From NCBI RefSeq assembly GCF_022760805.1, contig NZ_JAIVFL010000001.1, positions 682,001 through 746,000 of the forward strand: a DNA stretch of 64,000 nucleotides. Reading direction: 5' to 3'. Below the pieces are notes generated by a model. The model saw only the letters and a program-made list of their open reading frames with translations. It made no database searches and was not told the origin of the DNA. The DNA is from Candidatus Mycolicibacterium alkanivorans (lineage in GTDB: Bacteria; Actinomycetota; Actinomycetes; Mycobacteriales; Mycobacteriaceae). The position numbers and the translations under genes were made by a program. Shown piece after piece: positions 45,508-56,394 of this stretch (position 1 is its first letter; each line of letters starts with the position of its first letter).

Positions 45508-47552
45508 CGCGGATTTCCGCGTAGCTGATTCGGGGCAATCTCTCGCGGCGGGTGCAGGCGGCTGACCTGGGGATTTGTGTGATCCGGGCATGTCTCCGCT
45601 CGGTTATGTTGCTCCGATATAGCTGCTGCACTGCGATTTGATCAGATCGTTATCGTGTCGTGATCTTCGGATTTCCTGTCAAGCGATCCACCCATCTATC
45701 ACGAGAATTGCTGCAGCACAACACTTTCGATGATCCCCGCTGTGCTCGCTTCGCCAATAGGTGGAACTGGTAGAACAGGGTTGTGCCAGCGAAATCAGCA
45801 CAACACGATGAGGCGTCGGCGTTCACCGCGCCGGAGCAGGTGAACCACCGCCGCTACGAGGCGCTGCGCGCGTTCTTCGTCGACGGGCTGTCCCACGCCG
45901 AGGCCGGGGACCGGTTCGGTTACACCCGGTGGGCGATGATCAACCTGGTGCGCGACTACCGCAACGGGAAGCTGACGCTGTTCGCCCCGCCCCGCAAACC
46001 GGGCCGGGTGCCGGGGTCGGCGCCGGCCAAGGACCGCGTGCGCGGGCGGGTGATCGAGCTGCGCCGGGAAGGGTTGTCCACCTACGAGATCTCCGCCCGG
46101 CTGGCCGCCGAACACACCCCGCTCAACCGCACCAGCGTGGGCGAGATCCTCGCCGAGGAAGGCTTCGGTCGGCTGCTGCGCCACCCGCAGCCGGCCGCGA
46201 GCACCAGCCCGGCCACGCACGGCCGCGACACCCGGCTGCCCCGGACCGCGCGGATCGACTTCCAATCCTGGCCCACCACCACCGAAACCGGCAAGGCCGG
46301 ATTACTGCTGCTAGTGCCCGACCTGGTCGCACTCGGGCTGCCCGAGCTGGTGCGCCGCGCCGGCTACCCAGGCACCCGGCTGGTGCCCGCGACCTCGTGG
46401 CTGCTGTCGCTGCTGGCGCTCAAGCTCACCCGCACCCGCCGGGTCTCCCACGTCGACGACCTGCTGATCTCCGACCCCGCCGCCGCGTTGTTCGCCGGGC
46501 TGGCGGTACTGCCGAAGAAGTCCGCGCTCACCGAGTACTCCTACCGCACCGAACACGACCACCAGCGCCGCTTTTTGGCCGCCCTCGACGCCCGGATGAT
46601 CGAGCGCGGGCTGGCCACCGCCGACAACGCGATCTTCGACCTGGACTTCCACGCCGTCATGCACTGGGGCGACGACCCCGCCCTGGAGAAGCACTACGTG
46701 CCCACCCGCTCCCAACGCGCCCGCTCCGTGCTCACCTTCTTCGCCCAGGACAGCGGCACCCACAACCTCATCTACGCCAACGCCGACATCACCAAATCCA
46801 CCCAGGCCCGCGAGGTGATCGCGTTCTGCGACCACTGGAAAACCGCCTCCGGCACCGACCCGGCCATGCTGATCATGGATCAGAAGGTCACCACCCACAC
46901 CGTGCTCGGCGAACTCGACAACCGCGGCGTCACCTTCCTCACCCTGCGCATGCGCTCACCCACCCTGATGAAACACATCGACGCCCTCACCGACACCGAC
47001 TTCGCCACCGTCACCCTGGACCGGCCCGGAAAGTTCAACCGGCCAAAAGTCCACGACGCCACCGGAATCCGACTGACCGGCTACCCCGGCACCGTGCGTC
47101 AACTCATCGTCACCGGGCTCGGCCGCGACGCCCCGACCGTGATCATCACCAACGACCACGACCTGCCGGCCAAGACCCTGATCACTCACTACGCGCGGCG
47201 CATGACCATCGAACAACGCCTCGCCGAGATCATCCAGGCCTTCCACGCCGACGCGCTGTCCTCGGCGGTCAACCTCAACGTCGACCTCGACATCATGCTC
47301 TGCGTGCTCGCCCAAGCCCTCATCGCCGCGCTCCGCGCCCGCCTACCCGGCTACGCCACCGTCACCCCCGACGTGCTGCAACGCCGCTTCCTCGAAACCC
47401 CCGGCACCATCACCACCAGCGCCGACACCATCACCGTCCGCCTCGACCGCCGCGCCTACAGCCCCGTCCTCCGCAAAGCCGACCTCCCCCAAGACACCCC
47501 AGTCCCCTGGTGGGACAACCGAACCCTACGCTTCGAATTCAGCTGAAAAGTT
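45508..47552 (+). mobile_element. IS4-superfamily element, 3' truncated
   Basis: Left end CGCGGATTTCCGCG preceded by TTAG. The right end, which should lie about 40 bases beyond the transposase stop, is cut off by the ISL3 copy at 47553. Its left 300 bases occur inverted at 35734-37791, so the segment 37.8-45.5 kb is flanked by inverted copies of this end. Confidence 0.75.
45783..47546 (+). CDS. IS4-superfamily DDE transposase
   Basis: 587 aa, related to the transposase at 12852-14732. Helix-turn-helix segments AEAGDRFGYTRWAMINLV and LSTYEISARLAAEHTPLNR, catalytic Asp in FDLDFHAVMHWGDD, Asp in AMLIMDQKVTTH, and YARRMTIEQRLAEIIQAFH with the YxxRxxxE pattern. GTG 45783 is the first start; the frame is complete to TGA 47546, although the element has lost its right end and is probably immobile. 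Confidence 0.85.
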   Translation: MPAKSAQHDEASAFTAPEQVNHRRYEALRAFFVDGLSHAEAGDRFGYTRWAMINLVRDYRNGKLTLFAPPRKPGRVPGSAPAKDRVRGRVIELRREGLSTYEISARLAAEHTPLNRTSVGEILAEEGFGRLLRHPQPAASTSPATHGRDTRLPRTARIDFQSWPTTTETGKAGLLLLVPDLVALGLPELVRRAGYPGTRLVPATSWLLSLLALKLTRTRRVSHVDDLLISDPAAALFAGLAVLPKKSALTEYSYRTEHDHQRRFLAALDARMIERGLATADNAIFDLDFHAVMHWGDDPALEKHYVPTRSQRARSVLTFFAQDSGTHNLIYANADITKSTQAREVIAFCDHWKTASGTDPAMLIMDQKVTTHTVLGELDNRGVTFLTLRMRSPTLMKHIDALTDTDFATVTLDRPGKFNRPKVHDATGIRLTGYPGTVRQLIVTGLGRDAPTVIITNDHDLPAKTLITHYARRMTIEQRLAEIIQAFHADALSSAVNLNVDLDIMLCVLAQALIAALRARLPGYATVTPDVLQRRFLETPGTITTSADTITVRLDRRAYSPVLRKADLPQDTPVPWWDNRTLRFEFS

Positions 47553-49125
47553 GGCGCTCCTGACGTATCCGTGGGGCACGGCTGGTTGATGGTAGGCAGC
47601 CGGCAAAGGTTGGATGGTTTCTCCTTTTCCCGATAGTTGCTCGTGGCGCAGGATCGGCGACGATCGGGATGGGATACCCGGGGGCGTCTTTTGGTGGGGT
47701 GTTAGCGGCGGCCGGGTAGTGCGGGGCGGTGGCCGCCGAGGGCGAGCATGGCCAGGGCGATCAGCGCGGCGGGGTTGTGGAAGCCGAACGCGACGCGGGT
47801 CAGCAGCCGGATCTTGGTGTTGGTGGATTCGATCAGTCCCTGGGAGAGGCCGTGGTCGAGGGCGGCGTCGATGGCCTCGCGGTGTTTGATGATGCGTCGG
47901 GCCAGTTCGACGAACACCGGGATCCGGCAGCGCCGTGCCCAGGAGATCCAGCGGTCCAGGGCCTGCTTGCCTTCTTCGCCTTTGACCGAAAACACGTGTC
48001 GGAGGCCTTCTTTGAGCAAGTAGGCGCGATGTAGGCGGGGTCGGTTTTGGCGATCCAAGCCAGCTTTTCGGTTTTGGCGTTCGGTGAGGTCTTCGGGGTT
48101 TTCCACAGCGCATAGCGGGCGCCTTTGAGCTTGCGGGCCCGCTCATGTCCTGGACGGGGCGCAGGGCGTTCTTGGCGGGCCGGCCACGGCCCCATTTGGT
48201 CTCGGTGCGGGCCAGCGCCGCGCGTCGTTCCAGGCCCGGCGCCGCTCGCGGTATCGAGCGCCTCGGTGGCCCAAGCCACTACGTGAAAGGGATCGGCGCA
48301 GCGGATGGCGTTGGGGCAGCGTTCGGCCACGACGTCGGCGATCCAGTCGGCGGCATCGGCAGACACATGGGTGATCTGCGCGGCCCGTTCGGCGCCGAGA
48401 GCGTCGAAGAAGCGGCGCAAGGTGGCGGTGTCGCGTCCCGGGGCGGCCCAGATCAGATGCCCGTTGTCGTGGTCGACCACCACCGTGAGGTACTTGTGGT
48501 GGCGCTTATAGGAAATCTCGTCGATGCCGATCCGGCGTAGGTTCGCGAACCGATCAACCGTCTTTTCGGAGTCGGCCCAGACCCGGGCCACGATCGCCCC
48601 GACGGTGCGCCAGGCGATGCGCATCAGTTCGCACACCGCTGTTTTCGAACAGGCCACCGCCAGCCAGGCCACCGTGTCATCAAAGGCGTAGGTATGTCCA
48701 GCGTGGTGGCGCGCCCACGGCACCGCCACCACCGTGGGCCCGTGGGCGGGGCAGTTCACCCGGGGCGCCTCGGCCTCCAGCACCACCTGCACCGTGCCCC
48801 AATCCAGCCCCCGCCACCGGCGCGGACCCTCACCCCGGTCATACCAGGGCGCCTTGCGGCCACAGCGGCCACAGCGGCGCGACACCCCGCTGCATGGGCG
48901 CACCTGTGCCACCACCAGCTCGGCGCCGTCATCCTCCTCGACGAACTCGATGTCCTCGATCACCGTCCGCTTGTCGACACCCAGCAACGCACGGAATAAC
49001 CTCACATTGCGCACGTCGTTGCCCGCTCCTTCGGTTCCTGACCTTTACTCAGCCAGAAACCTTAAGCGACAACGACATGCGCCTACCTACACCAAAAACC
49101 CACCCACGGAAGTGTCAGGGGAGCC
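47553..49125 (-). mobile_element. ISL3-family insertion sequence B, copy 2
   Basis: Inverted copy of 40351-42003, ~80 bases shorter because the stretch between the transposase stop and the right end (41772-41900 in copy 1) is partly missing. Flanking 8-mers (GAAAAGTT and AAATAATC) do not match, so one flank has been exchanged or deleted after insertion. Confidence 0.85.
47702..49014 (-). pseudogene. ISL3-family transposase B, multiply frameshifted
   Basis: Same protein as 40462-41771 with the same missing A at the YALWK position. Extra indels change the segment after EALDT (compare ERRRAWNDARALA) and around the NAK/TEKLAW region. The DDE part is in the 49014-start frame and the C-terminal FGFHNPAALIAL part in the 47702-end frame. 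It cannot give a full-length protein without frameshifting. Confidence 0.82.
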
Positions 49126-49203
49126 AAATAATCACCGGATAGCGCGTTGACGTCGGGGGTTGACAGTGCTGGCTCGGCGCACAGATGGGCGTCATCACGG
49201 CGG

Positions 49204-49507
49204 TCAGAACGGTAGCCCGGCCAAGACCGTCGCGCCTACCGCGATGACGCCGACCGCCGCATCCACGCCTTTGCGGCCGTCGTAGGCCCAGTACACATCC
49301 TCCAGGTTCAGCAACAGCGCCAGTTCGTCGACGGCGAGCGCGGCCGCCGCCTCGTACGCGATCGCGACCGCAGGATGACGCCGTTGCCGCTCCGACCCGC
49401 GCAGCCCCACCGCCCCGACTCCGGCGAGTAACGCGATGCCGACGTTGTACTGATGGAAGTGGCGGCCTGAGCCCGGCGAACACGGTCGTGAACGCCGCCC
49501 ACGCCAT
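49204..49507 (-). pseudogene. Membrane protein fragment, frameshifted
   Basis: FHQYNVGIALLAGVGAVGL, ELALLLNLEDVYWAYDG and VIAVGATVLAGLPF match the C-terminal half of a mycobacterial integral membrane protein. An upstream frame (MAWAAFTTVFAGL) belongs to the same gene, with a one-base shift near 49470. The 5' half is missing. Confidence 0.55.
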
Positions 49508-49997
49508 CGCCGCTGATTACTCGACCGGATCAAGCCATTCACCCACGCGTGGCGCAATCGAAACCATCGTGCTGCGTCCTGGGAGACCTCACACGTCCGT
49601 GGTCGCGGTGCTGCTGCCGGACCCGGCTCACTGGTCTCCCGGGCATCCGACCTGGCACCCTCGGGGTGGACGCCGAAGAAGACTTGAGCGGCTCCGTCCT
49701 CTCCTGCGCGGTCCTCTCCTGCGCGCCGATGAGTGACGGCCGGTCCCCACTCCGGCTTTCGGCGGGGTTGCCGATAACCGGGGCGTCGCGGAAGTATGAG
49801 GTCACTTCCGCCTGATAAGGGGGCACGGCAAATTGGTTGACACCGGGCATGGTGACGGGCCTGAACCCGACCTTGCCGGTCAGGGTCATCACCATCTGGT
49901 GGGTCAACCTCACAGCGAAGATGAAGGCCCGATCGCCGAAGCCGAACACCTTGCCGCTCAAATGCGTTCCGGCGAGCACCCGCTTGGCCCGCGGGGG
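49508..49997. other. Gap without recognisable gene
   Basis: About 490 bases with no supportable ORF. A short tandem repeat (CCTCTCCTGCGC twice) lies at 49699-49724. Probably residue of earlier rearrangements; the plus-strand frame entering the next gene shows no membrane-protein features here. Confidence 0.4.
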
Positions 49998-50522
49998 CGG
50001 CGAATTAATCGAAGCTCTCCGTTCTACGTGGGGTTGGTGGCGTCGGCCGGGGTGGCCGTGACCTATGGAGCGGTGCGGGTCCTCGGGTCAATGTCCGGGG
50101 TGCTGGTGTTGATCGGTGTGGCGTTCTTTTTCGCGCTGGGACTCGAGCCCGCGGCATCGTGGCTGGTCAACCGGAAACTGCCCCGATGGCTCGCGGTCAC
50201 CCTGGTGGTGCTGGTGACGTTCACCCTTGTCGCCGGGTCCGTGGCGGCGGCGATTCCCCCGCTTGCCGAACAGGCACGCCAATTCGTCGAGCAGGCACCG
50301 CACTACCTGCAGCAGGCTAAAGACCACTCCTCGGTGATCGGCCGGCTCAACGACCGCTTCCACCTCCACCAGCGGATCACAGACACGCTGAACGGCTCGG
50401 GCGGACCCGCATTTGCGGGACTTCTCAAAGCCGGATCAGCGGTGTTCGGCGCCCTGGCCCAACTCGGGGTGGTGGCTGTCTTAACCGTCTACTTCATCGT
50501 TGTGCGGCAAAGGCACCATTAA
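49998..50522 (+). pseudogene. AI-2E/PerM-family transporter, truncated both ends
   Basis: NRSSPFYVGLVASAGVAVTY, VLIGVAFFFALGLEPAASWL, WLAVTLVVLVTFTLVAGSV and VVAVLTVYFIVVRQ are the N-terminal membrane helices of AI-2E-family exporters. The frame ends at 50520 after about half the usual length, and the true start (upstream of 49998) is unclear. Remaining helices and the LxxP motif are missing. Confidence 0.65.
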
Positions 50523-50610
50523 CCGCATCCAACGGGGAAGGAACAGCACCGGCGCGGCGCCCAGGCCGGGGTGCCTGGCAGCGCTGACGCGGTCGGCTGA
50601 TGCTCCTGCT

Positions 50611-51015
50611 TCACCGGAATGATTTCGCCTCAAGACCTGTGATCGCCGCGACGACCTCAAAGTCTGCATCGCGGTGAATGATGCTGGCGCCGTGGCGAAT
50701 CGACAAAGCGGCAATCAGACAGTCATTGATACTTCGAATCGTCTGACCGGCGTGCCGGGCCGCCCGGTAGATCGCCGCAGCACTGCGGAAGTCGACTGCA
50801 TCATCGATTTTCAGCGAGGGTAGCCCGTTCACCAGCCGCTCGAGCTTCGCGTGCTTGTCGTCGTCGACTGCGCCCGACAAGATCTCCATCGCGACGGGCT
50901 CGCACATGACGACCCGATCCGCTTCGGTTGACAGCAGCCGGCGCACCTCGATCGCGGCGGCCGACCCGGTCGCGCGAAGGTATTCGATCCAGGCCGACGT
51001 ATCGATCAGGATCAT
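50611..51015 (-). CDS. vapC: VapC-type PIN-domain toxin
   Basis: 134-aa ribonuclease toxin. PIN acidic residues: Asp5 ([13 protein letters not shown]), Glu near residue 44 (EPVAMEIL), Asp96 (SINDCLIAAL) and Asp115 region (IIHRDADFEVV). VapC cleaves tRNA or rRNA and is neutralised by VapB. ATG overlaps the vapB stop. Complete, with no damage, so it may stabilise this island. Confidence 0.9.
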   Translation of the reverse strand: MILIDTSAWIEYLRATGSAAAIEVRRLLSTEADRVVMCEPVAMEILSGAVDDDKHAKLERLVNGLPSLKIDDAVDFRSAAAIYRAARHAGQTIRSINDCLIAALSIRHGASIIHRDADFEVVAAITGLEAKSFR

Positions 51016-51224
51016 CAGAATTCGCTGGGCCGCCCTCGCCGGATGTCGTCAAGGTCAGCGTCCCAACCGATGCCTTCCAGACTCAGAAGAAACTCGCGAC
51101 TCAACGGGACTCCAACCAGACGCCGTAGGGCCAGGTCAACGGCCTGCTTTTTGGTGGCAACCCCGTATCTTCGCATCACCTGGGCGACGAGCTCGTCATC
51201 GATATCAATATTGGTCCGCGACAT
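51015..51224 (-). CDS. vapB: VapB-type antitoxin
   Basis: 69 aa from ATG 51224 ([13 protein letters not shown]); a start five codons upstream is possible. The ribbon-helix-helix segment is [25 protein letters not shown]; the C-terminal tail ([20 protein letters not shown]) binds and blocks VapC. Stop and vapC start share one base (ATGA). Confidence 0.88.
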   Translation of the reverse strand: MSRTNIDIDDELVAQVMRRYGVATKKQAVDLALRRLVGVPLSREFLLSLEGIGWDADLDDIRRGRPSEF

Positions 51225-51530
51225 ACACCCATCATACACATTGTATACACTAAAGTGTGCGAAGAACCGCGACGCCGGGGTTGTCGGGTGGGCCGACGAG
51301 GGTAGCCCCGTTTACCTGCTCTCCGACTTCCTGCCCTCCCTTTGAAACTCATCGGTACTTCCGGAGCAGATGAATCACATTGTGCCACAGTGTGATAACG
51401 ATTATTACCGGTAATCTGCCGTATTCGAATCCGCTGTTTTCGGCAATGCGGCGATAGGTGTTGTAACCATCGAGCCCAGCTGTTCTGACCGTGGTTTGAT
51501 GCCCGGGCGAGCGAGGGCAGGAGCGTCAGC
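51225..51530. promoter_or_regulatory. vapBC promoter and operator region
   Basis: CACA (51237-51240) and TGTG (51256-51259) bracket GTATAC (51243-51248), a palindrome just upstream of the vapB start, where VapBC complexes usually bind to repress themselves. TATACAAT on the minus strand could be the -10 box. The remaining ~250 bases contain no gene. Confidence 0.45.
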
Positions 51531-54143
51531 TCAGGCCCAGGGAGGCCCGTAGGCGAGCCTGTGCCGGGTGCACCGGTGTCCTGCGGGAATGAGTCGAGCA
51601 GCCGGATCAGGTCGGGGCGCCGGGTGGGGTCGTCGGCGCATTCGCGCGGCGTGTGACCCGCTAGCGCGAGAATCGGCTCGTCGAGCCAGGCCGCCTCGTA
51701 GTTGCGGGCCATCTCGTCGAGGGCCGCAGCGATCGCCGGGTCGGAGGCCGGATCGAGGAACGTGGCCGGCGTCGCCGAGTTGCGCGTGGCGAGCCGCCCG
51801 ACGGCCCGGACGTCGCCGGCGGGTTCGCGGGTCTGGCTCAGCACGCTCACCGACAGGTCCAGCGCGCGAATCGTGGCCAGGACACGCTCGAAGCGGGCCT
51901 CGCTGTTGGCGTGGACGTGCAGTTGGTCACCGCTGAGCTCGAGGTGTGCCCGGATCCGCTGCATGCCGTGGGTGACGACGTGTTCGAACCGCACCCGCGT
52001 GCCGTCCGGCTCGCCGTCGCCGCGGTCGTAGGCGTCGTCGAGCACCTCGGCCAGCCCGGCCGGGTCACCGACCCGCAGCGTCGCATTGCACATCACCAAC
52101 GACTCACCCTCGGTGTTCTGCAGCACCGGCGGGGCGAATCGGCGGGACAGCAACGCAACGAGTTCAACAGGGTCCGGGTCGTCATCGAGCAGCGCAATCA
52201 GGTCGTCGCGCTCGCCGACCGCCACCGGCTCGATCCCGCCGAAGATCTGCATCGTCTCACCGGCCGGGACGACCCGGGCGAAGTACAGCTCGCCCACCTT
52301 CACCTGCCGGCTGCCGGCCCGCTCGCGCACCTCGTGAACGTCGCCGGTACGCACATCGCGCACCGTCATGCCCTCGCCGCGCCGAACGGACACCACCTCG
52401 TGCACCGAACGCTCCACGAGCAGCCACTGCCCGGCCAGCAACCGCTCGTCGGCAGGCAGCAACGAGCCGCGCACGGCAAGGAAGTCGGCGAACGCGCCGC
52501 CCTCGAACAGCACCGCGTCGCAGGAAAGAGGGTCCTGGACCGCCCGCTCGAGCGCGCCGGGGGAATCCCAGTCGCGCCCGCGCCTGCGCGGTCTCGAGGA
52601 GCAGTGGACCGAACGGGCCCTCGAGCAGGTCCGCCCCTGCTTTCTGGTAAAGCCACGCGGCCTGCTCCGCGAGCGGCAGCTGCTCGCGGTGCAGGTGGCA
52701 CACCTTGTACTTGCGGCCCGAGCCGCACCAGCACGGGTGGTTGCGGCCCAGACCCGGACGCGGCGCCGGTGCGAAATGCTCGAGCAGCGCCACCAGTTCG
52801 TGCTCGGCCGTCGCCCCGGCCCGGCGCAGCAGACTCAGGCCGCGCTCGGCATCGCCGCGGTCGCTGGCGTAGCGGGCCAACGACATCAGCGTCACCGGCC
52901 ACGACGGATCCAGCGATTCTGCGGCGGAGTAAGTCGCCTCGGCCTGCTCGAGGTCACCGAGGCGCTCGTAGGCCTTGGCCCGCAGCCAGCGCAGTGCCGG
53001 GCGCGCTACCCGCGGTGCCAGCGGCTCCAGCGACTCAGCAAACAACCCCAACGCGACGTCGCCACGATCCTGCCCAGTGTTCGTCTCGGCCAGCACGGCG
53101 GCCGCGACGACTGGCTCAGCCAGGAACTCCAGGGTCGCGCGCACCGTCGTGCGGTCGGGGTTGTGCTCCTGCTCGCCGTTGGACGGCGTCGGGTCCAACC
53201 GCGGTGCAAGTTGGGAGACGATGCCGGCGAGTTCTTGGTCGTCGCCGCTGTCCTGAGCAGTCGTCACGGCGTCAACCAGGTCGAGTGTCTGCTCGTAGAG
53301 CCGCACCGTTGCCAGCACAGCCAGCGCCTCGTCATCGTGGAGCTGGTAGCGCGCCTTGATCGTCTCGATCCGGCCCACCACGCGCCACGCGCCGAAATCG
53401 AAGCCGCCGCACGCAACCCAGTCGCCCTCACAGGCCAGCCCGGCCACCGAAAGCACATCGCCCAGCGGTGCCGCCGGCTCGCGGAACACGCCGTCGTCCC
53501 CGGCGCACACCGTCCAGACGGCAACGTCGAGCATCTCGGGCCGATCGGGACGCTCCTCGAGCAGGGCAGCCAGCGCCGCGCCGATGTCGCACGGCGTCAG
53601 CTCCGCGACCGCGGCGAGCTCGAACCCGTGCGCGGTGACGCGCAGCCCGACGAGATCACCGGCCGCCACGCCCAGCGCGGCAAACCGCCCGGGCGACAAC
53701 AACAACGCTCCCTCGCCGTCGACAGCAGTCTCGGGCACGCCGCGTGCGGCGAGGAGGTCGCCGTCGAGGAACGGGGACACGTCCGCGATCGGCGAGCCGT
53801 CGGTGAGCCGCTGATAGGTCTCGCACTCGGTCAGCATCGACAGCGGTGCCAGATCGGGACCGAACGCGATGAGGTCGTGCTCGGCCTCCACCGCGCTGAG
53901 GCGGTGGGTGAAGATCCTCCCGCCCAGCAGAGCGGGAATCCAGGCCCACCGGTCGTCGGCCAGCGGCATGACCAGCTCGGCGTCCTGGTCAAGAACGTCG
54001 GCGAGCAGGCCGTCAGGATCGGGCCCCAGATCGATACCCTCCGCGTCGAGCACCCCCAGCAAGTCGTCCTCGGCCATCGGGCCGCGCACCGAAAGAACCT
54101 GCCGCACAGCAGCAACGATCGCCTCACCGGAAGTGCCAGACAT
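51531..54143 (-). pseudogene. SEC-C/TPR domain protein, frameshifted twice
   Basis: Starts MSGTSGEAIVAAVRQVL at ATG 54143. The long N-terminal part has a winged-helix-like start, then TPR-like helices (LGDLEQAEATYSAAESLDP, RYASDRGDAERGLSLLRRAG) and the SEC-C zinc motif NHPCWCGSGRKYKVCHL. The frame breaks near 52570 (ARARLGF versus WDSPGALERAVQDP) and continues as SCDAVLFEGGAFADFLAV; a second break near 51570 puts the normal tail ARLRASLGL in another frame. Intact length would be ~870 aa. Mycobacterial homologues are chromosomal; function unknown. Confidence 0.78.
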
Positions 54144-54804
54144 TACCCAGACGCTACCGGCCCGCACGCAGCGATCCCGACAATCCACCCGGGTTCACGG
54201 CGCATGTGTGTTGGATATCCCTCTGGATTACGGCTATTGAGCCCCCCTCCCTGCGGGTGAGGCACTGGTTTCATTCACACCTTGCCGACATTGCCAATAC
54301 CTGAGGTCGCATATTCAAACCCGATGGCCGTCTTGGGCGGCGGCGGGAGCGTGACCGCGGACAGCAACTGCTTGGACCAGTACATTCGCGCGCCGCACGG
54401 GCATCGGGTAATCGACATCCATTTCGGCCTGCTGCGGCGAGACGACGTGATGTGCGCGGTTGTGGGCCTATCACGTATCAGCAATTCAGGGGCGCTGCGC
54501 TGGCCCCTCCGTGGGGACGGAAAATGGTGGCGACCTCACCTGTGCCGATGGTCGACGCCGACTCTGGCGTGATACCGCGTGAAGGGTGCAGGCTTTCCAG
54601 GTGTGTGTTGCGGCCAACCCCGATCAGCCTGTGGTGCCGGTGAGCCTGCGTGTCAGCATGGTGGTGGAGGGCATGATCGTCATCCGCGGGGACCGTGGAG
54701 TGTTGCCTTCGAGCACGAGTGAGAGATTTCTGTTTTACCCCCGCCCTCCCCGTAACCCACACGCCTGCAATGAAACTGCAATGGGAATGCTGAGGTGATC
54801 GGCG
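54144..54804. ncRNA. Non-coding left end of IS110 element, candidate bridge RNA region
   Basis: 661 bases without a supported gene. The last 200-300 bases directly upstream of the IS110 transposase are where IS110-group elements encode a structured bridge RNA that pairs with donor and target DNA. I cannot fold the sequence reliably and cannot place the element's left end, so only the position is supported. An ORF at 54282-54572 has no family features. Confidence 0.35.
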
Positions 54805-56046
54805 ATGGAAGTGATACATCCGCGGTGCGCGGGAATAGATATCTCAAAGAGGGACGCCAAAGTCTGCGTCCGGGTCCAAGGCTCTGGGAGCACACCGACA
54901 TCGGCCACGGTGACGACGTGGGGTGCGATGTCGGGTCAGATCCTGGCGTTGCGTGAGCACCTGCTCGACCAAAGGGTCAACTGTGTGGTGATGGAAGCGA
55001 CGGGCGATTATTGGAAGCCGTACTTCTACCTCCTCGAAGACACCCTGACGGTGATGCTGGTCAACGCCCACGACGCCCGCAACATGCCGGGCCGCAAGAC
55101 CGATGTCTCCGATGCTGCCTGGCTGGCCGATTTGGGTGCGCACGGGTTGCTACGCGGATCGCTGGTGCCGCCCCAACCAATCCGGGAACTACGCGATCTC
55201 ACCCGCGCCCGCACCACCCTGACCCGCGACCGCGCACGGCAGGTGCAGCGCATCGAGAAAGTCCTCGAGGACGCCGGCATCAAACTGTCCTCGGTCGCCA
55301 CCGACATCATGGGAGTCTCGGGCAGGGCGATGCTGGAGGCCCTCATCGCGGGCCAGTCGGGGCCGGCGGCGATGGCAGATCTGGCCCAACGCCGGATGCG
55401 CTCGAAGATCCCGACCCTCACCGAGGCGCTGACCGGCCGGTTCACCCCCCACCACGGATACTTGATCAGGATGCACCTGAATCTGATCGACCAGTACGGG
55501 CAGGCGTTAGCCGACCTCGATGACAGGATCGGCGTGGCGGTGACACCTTTAGCGGCGGCCCGGGAACTGCTGACGAGCATCCCGGGCGTCTCAAGGATCG
55601 TCGCTGAGGTGCTGCTCGCCGAGACCGGCGCCGACATGAGCGTATTTGCCACCGCCGGGCATCTGGCGTCGTGGGCGGGCACCGCACCCGGATCCAACGA
55701 GTCCGCGGGCAAGGTGAAGTCGACCAAAACCCGGCACGGAAACCGGTATTTGAAAGGGGCCCTCGGGACTGCCGCGCTAGCCGCGTCCCGCTCGAAGGGA
55801 ACCTACCTCTCAGCCAAATACCGGCGTATCGCCGCCCGTCGAGGTCCGATGAAAGCACTTGTTGCACTCGAACATTCCATCCTCGTGGCGGTGTGGAACA
55901 TGCTCACCAACGGCGAGTTCTACCGTGATCCCGGCGCCGACTACTTCACCCGCCGTATCCCAGCCAAAACCAAGGCACACGCGATCAGTCAGCTCGAATC
56001 CCTCGGCTACCGAGTCAGCCTCCAACCCCTCACCAACACCGCATAA
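54805..56046 (+). CDS. IS110-family transposase (bridge-RNA-guided recombinase)
   Basis: 413 aa. The RuvC-like DEDD domain shows CAGIDISKRDAKV, VMEATGDYWKPYFYLLED and GRKTDVSDAAWLADL; the C-terminal Tnp domain shows LLTSIPGVSRIVAEVLLAET, LASWAGTAPGSNESAGK with the catalytic Ser, and TRHGNRYLKGAL. Intact. GGTGATCGGCG precedes the ATG 54809-type start; GTG/ATG 54805 used here. Confidence 0.92.
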   Translation: MEVIHPRCAGIDISKRDAKVCVRVQGSGSTPTSATVTTWGAMSGQILALREHLLDQRVNCVVMEATGDYWKPYFYLLEDTLTVMLVNAHDARNMPGRKTDVSDAAWLADLGAHGLLRGSLVPPQPIRELRDLTRARTTLTRDRARQVQRIEKVLEDAGIKLSSVATDIMGVSGRAMLEALIAGQSGPAAMADLAQRRMRSKIPTLTEALTGRFTPHHGYLIRMHLNLIDQYGQALADLDDRIGVAVTPLAAARELLTSIPGVSRIVAEVLLAETGADMSVFATAGHLASWAGTAPGSNESAGKVKSTKTRHGNRYLKGALGTAALAASRSKGTYLSAKYRRIAARRGPMKALVALEHSILVAVWNMLTNGEFYRDPGADYFTRRIPAKTKAHAISQLESLGYRVSLQPLTNTA

Positions 56047-56394
56047 CAACAACGCGCCAACCTCGATCACCCCACCCGCCACAGCTGGCGAGTCACCCAC
56101 GCACGCCTCACCAGCTGTGGTCACGTGAATTTTCGTGAGAGAGAGAGAGAACTAAACAAACGAGACAGTATGAGCCGTCCAGAGTCTCCGGAAATGCCGG
56201 GACGGCTCACACCCCGATCAAGGAGGAGACGCCGCAACCTTTGCGCGCGGGCGAACTGCTTACGATGAACTCCGCAACCATGGCTGACACCAATGGCCTG
56301 AGCGAAGATCGATGCACCGTCGCCTATGCACAGGCGTCAATCGTCAATTAGGTCTACCGTTTGCATTGTCGCCCCAGCCCCTGGAGGCGCGATT
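56047..56394. terminator. Hairpin and GA-repeat after IS110 transposase
   Basis: TGAGCCGTCC (56171-56180) pairs with GGACGGCTCA (56200-56209), a 10-bp stem with a 19-base loop, likely a terminator. A (GA)7-like run lies at 56138-56151. CCAGCTGTGG and CACAGCTGG-like sequences near 56081-56121 form another inverted repeat. No gene in the stretch. The right end of the IS110 element must be here but leaves no inverted repeat to find. Confidence 0.5.
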
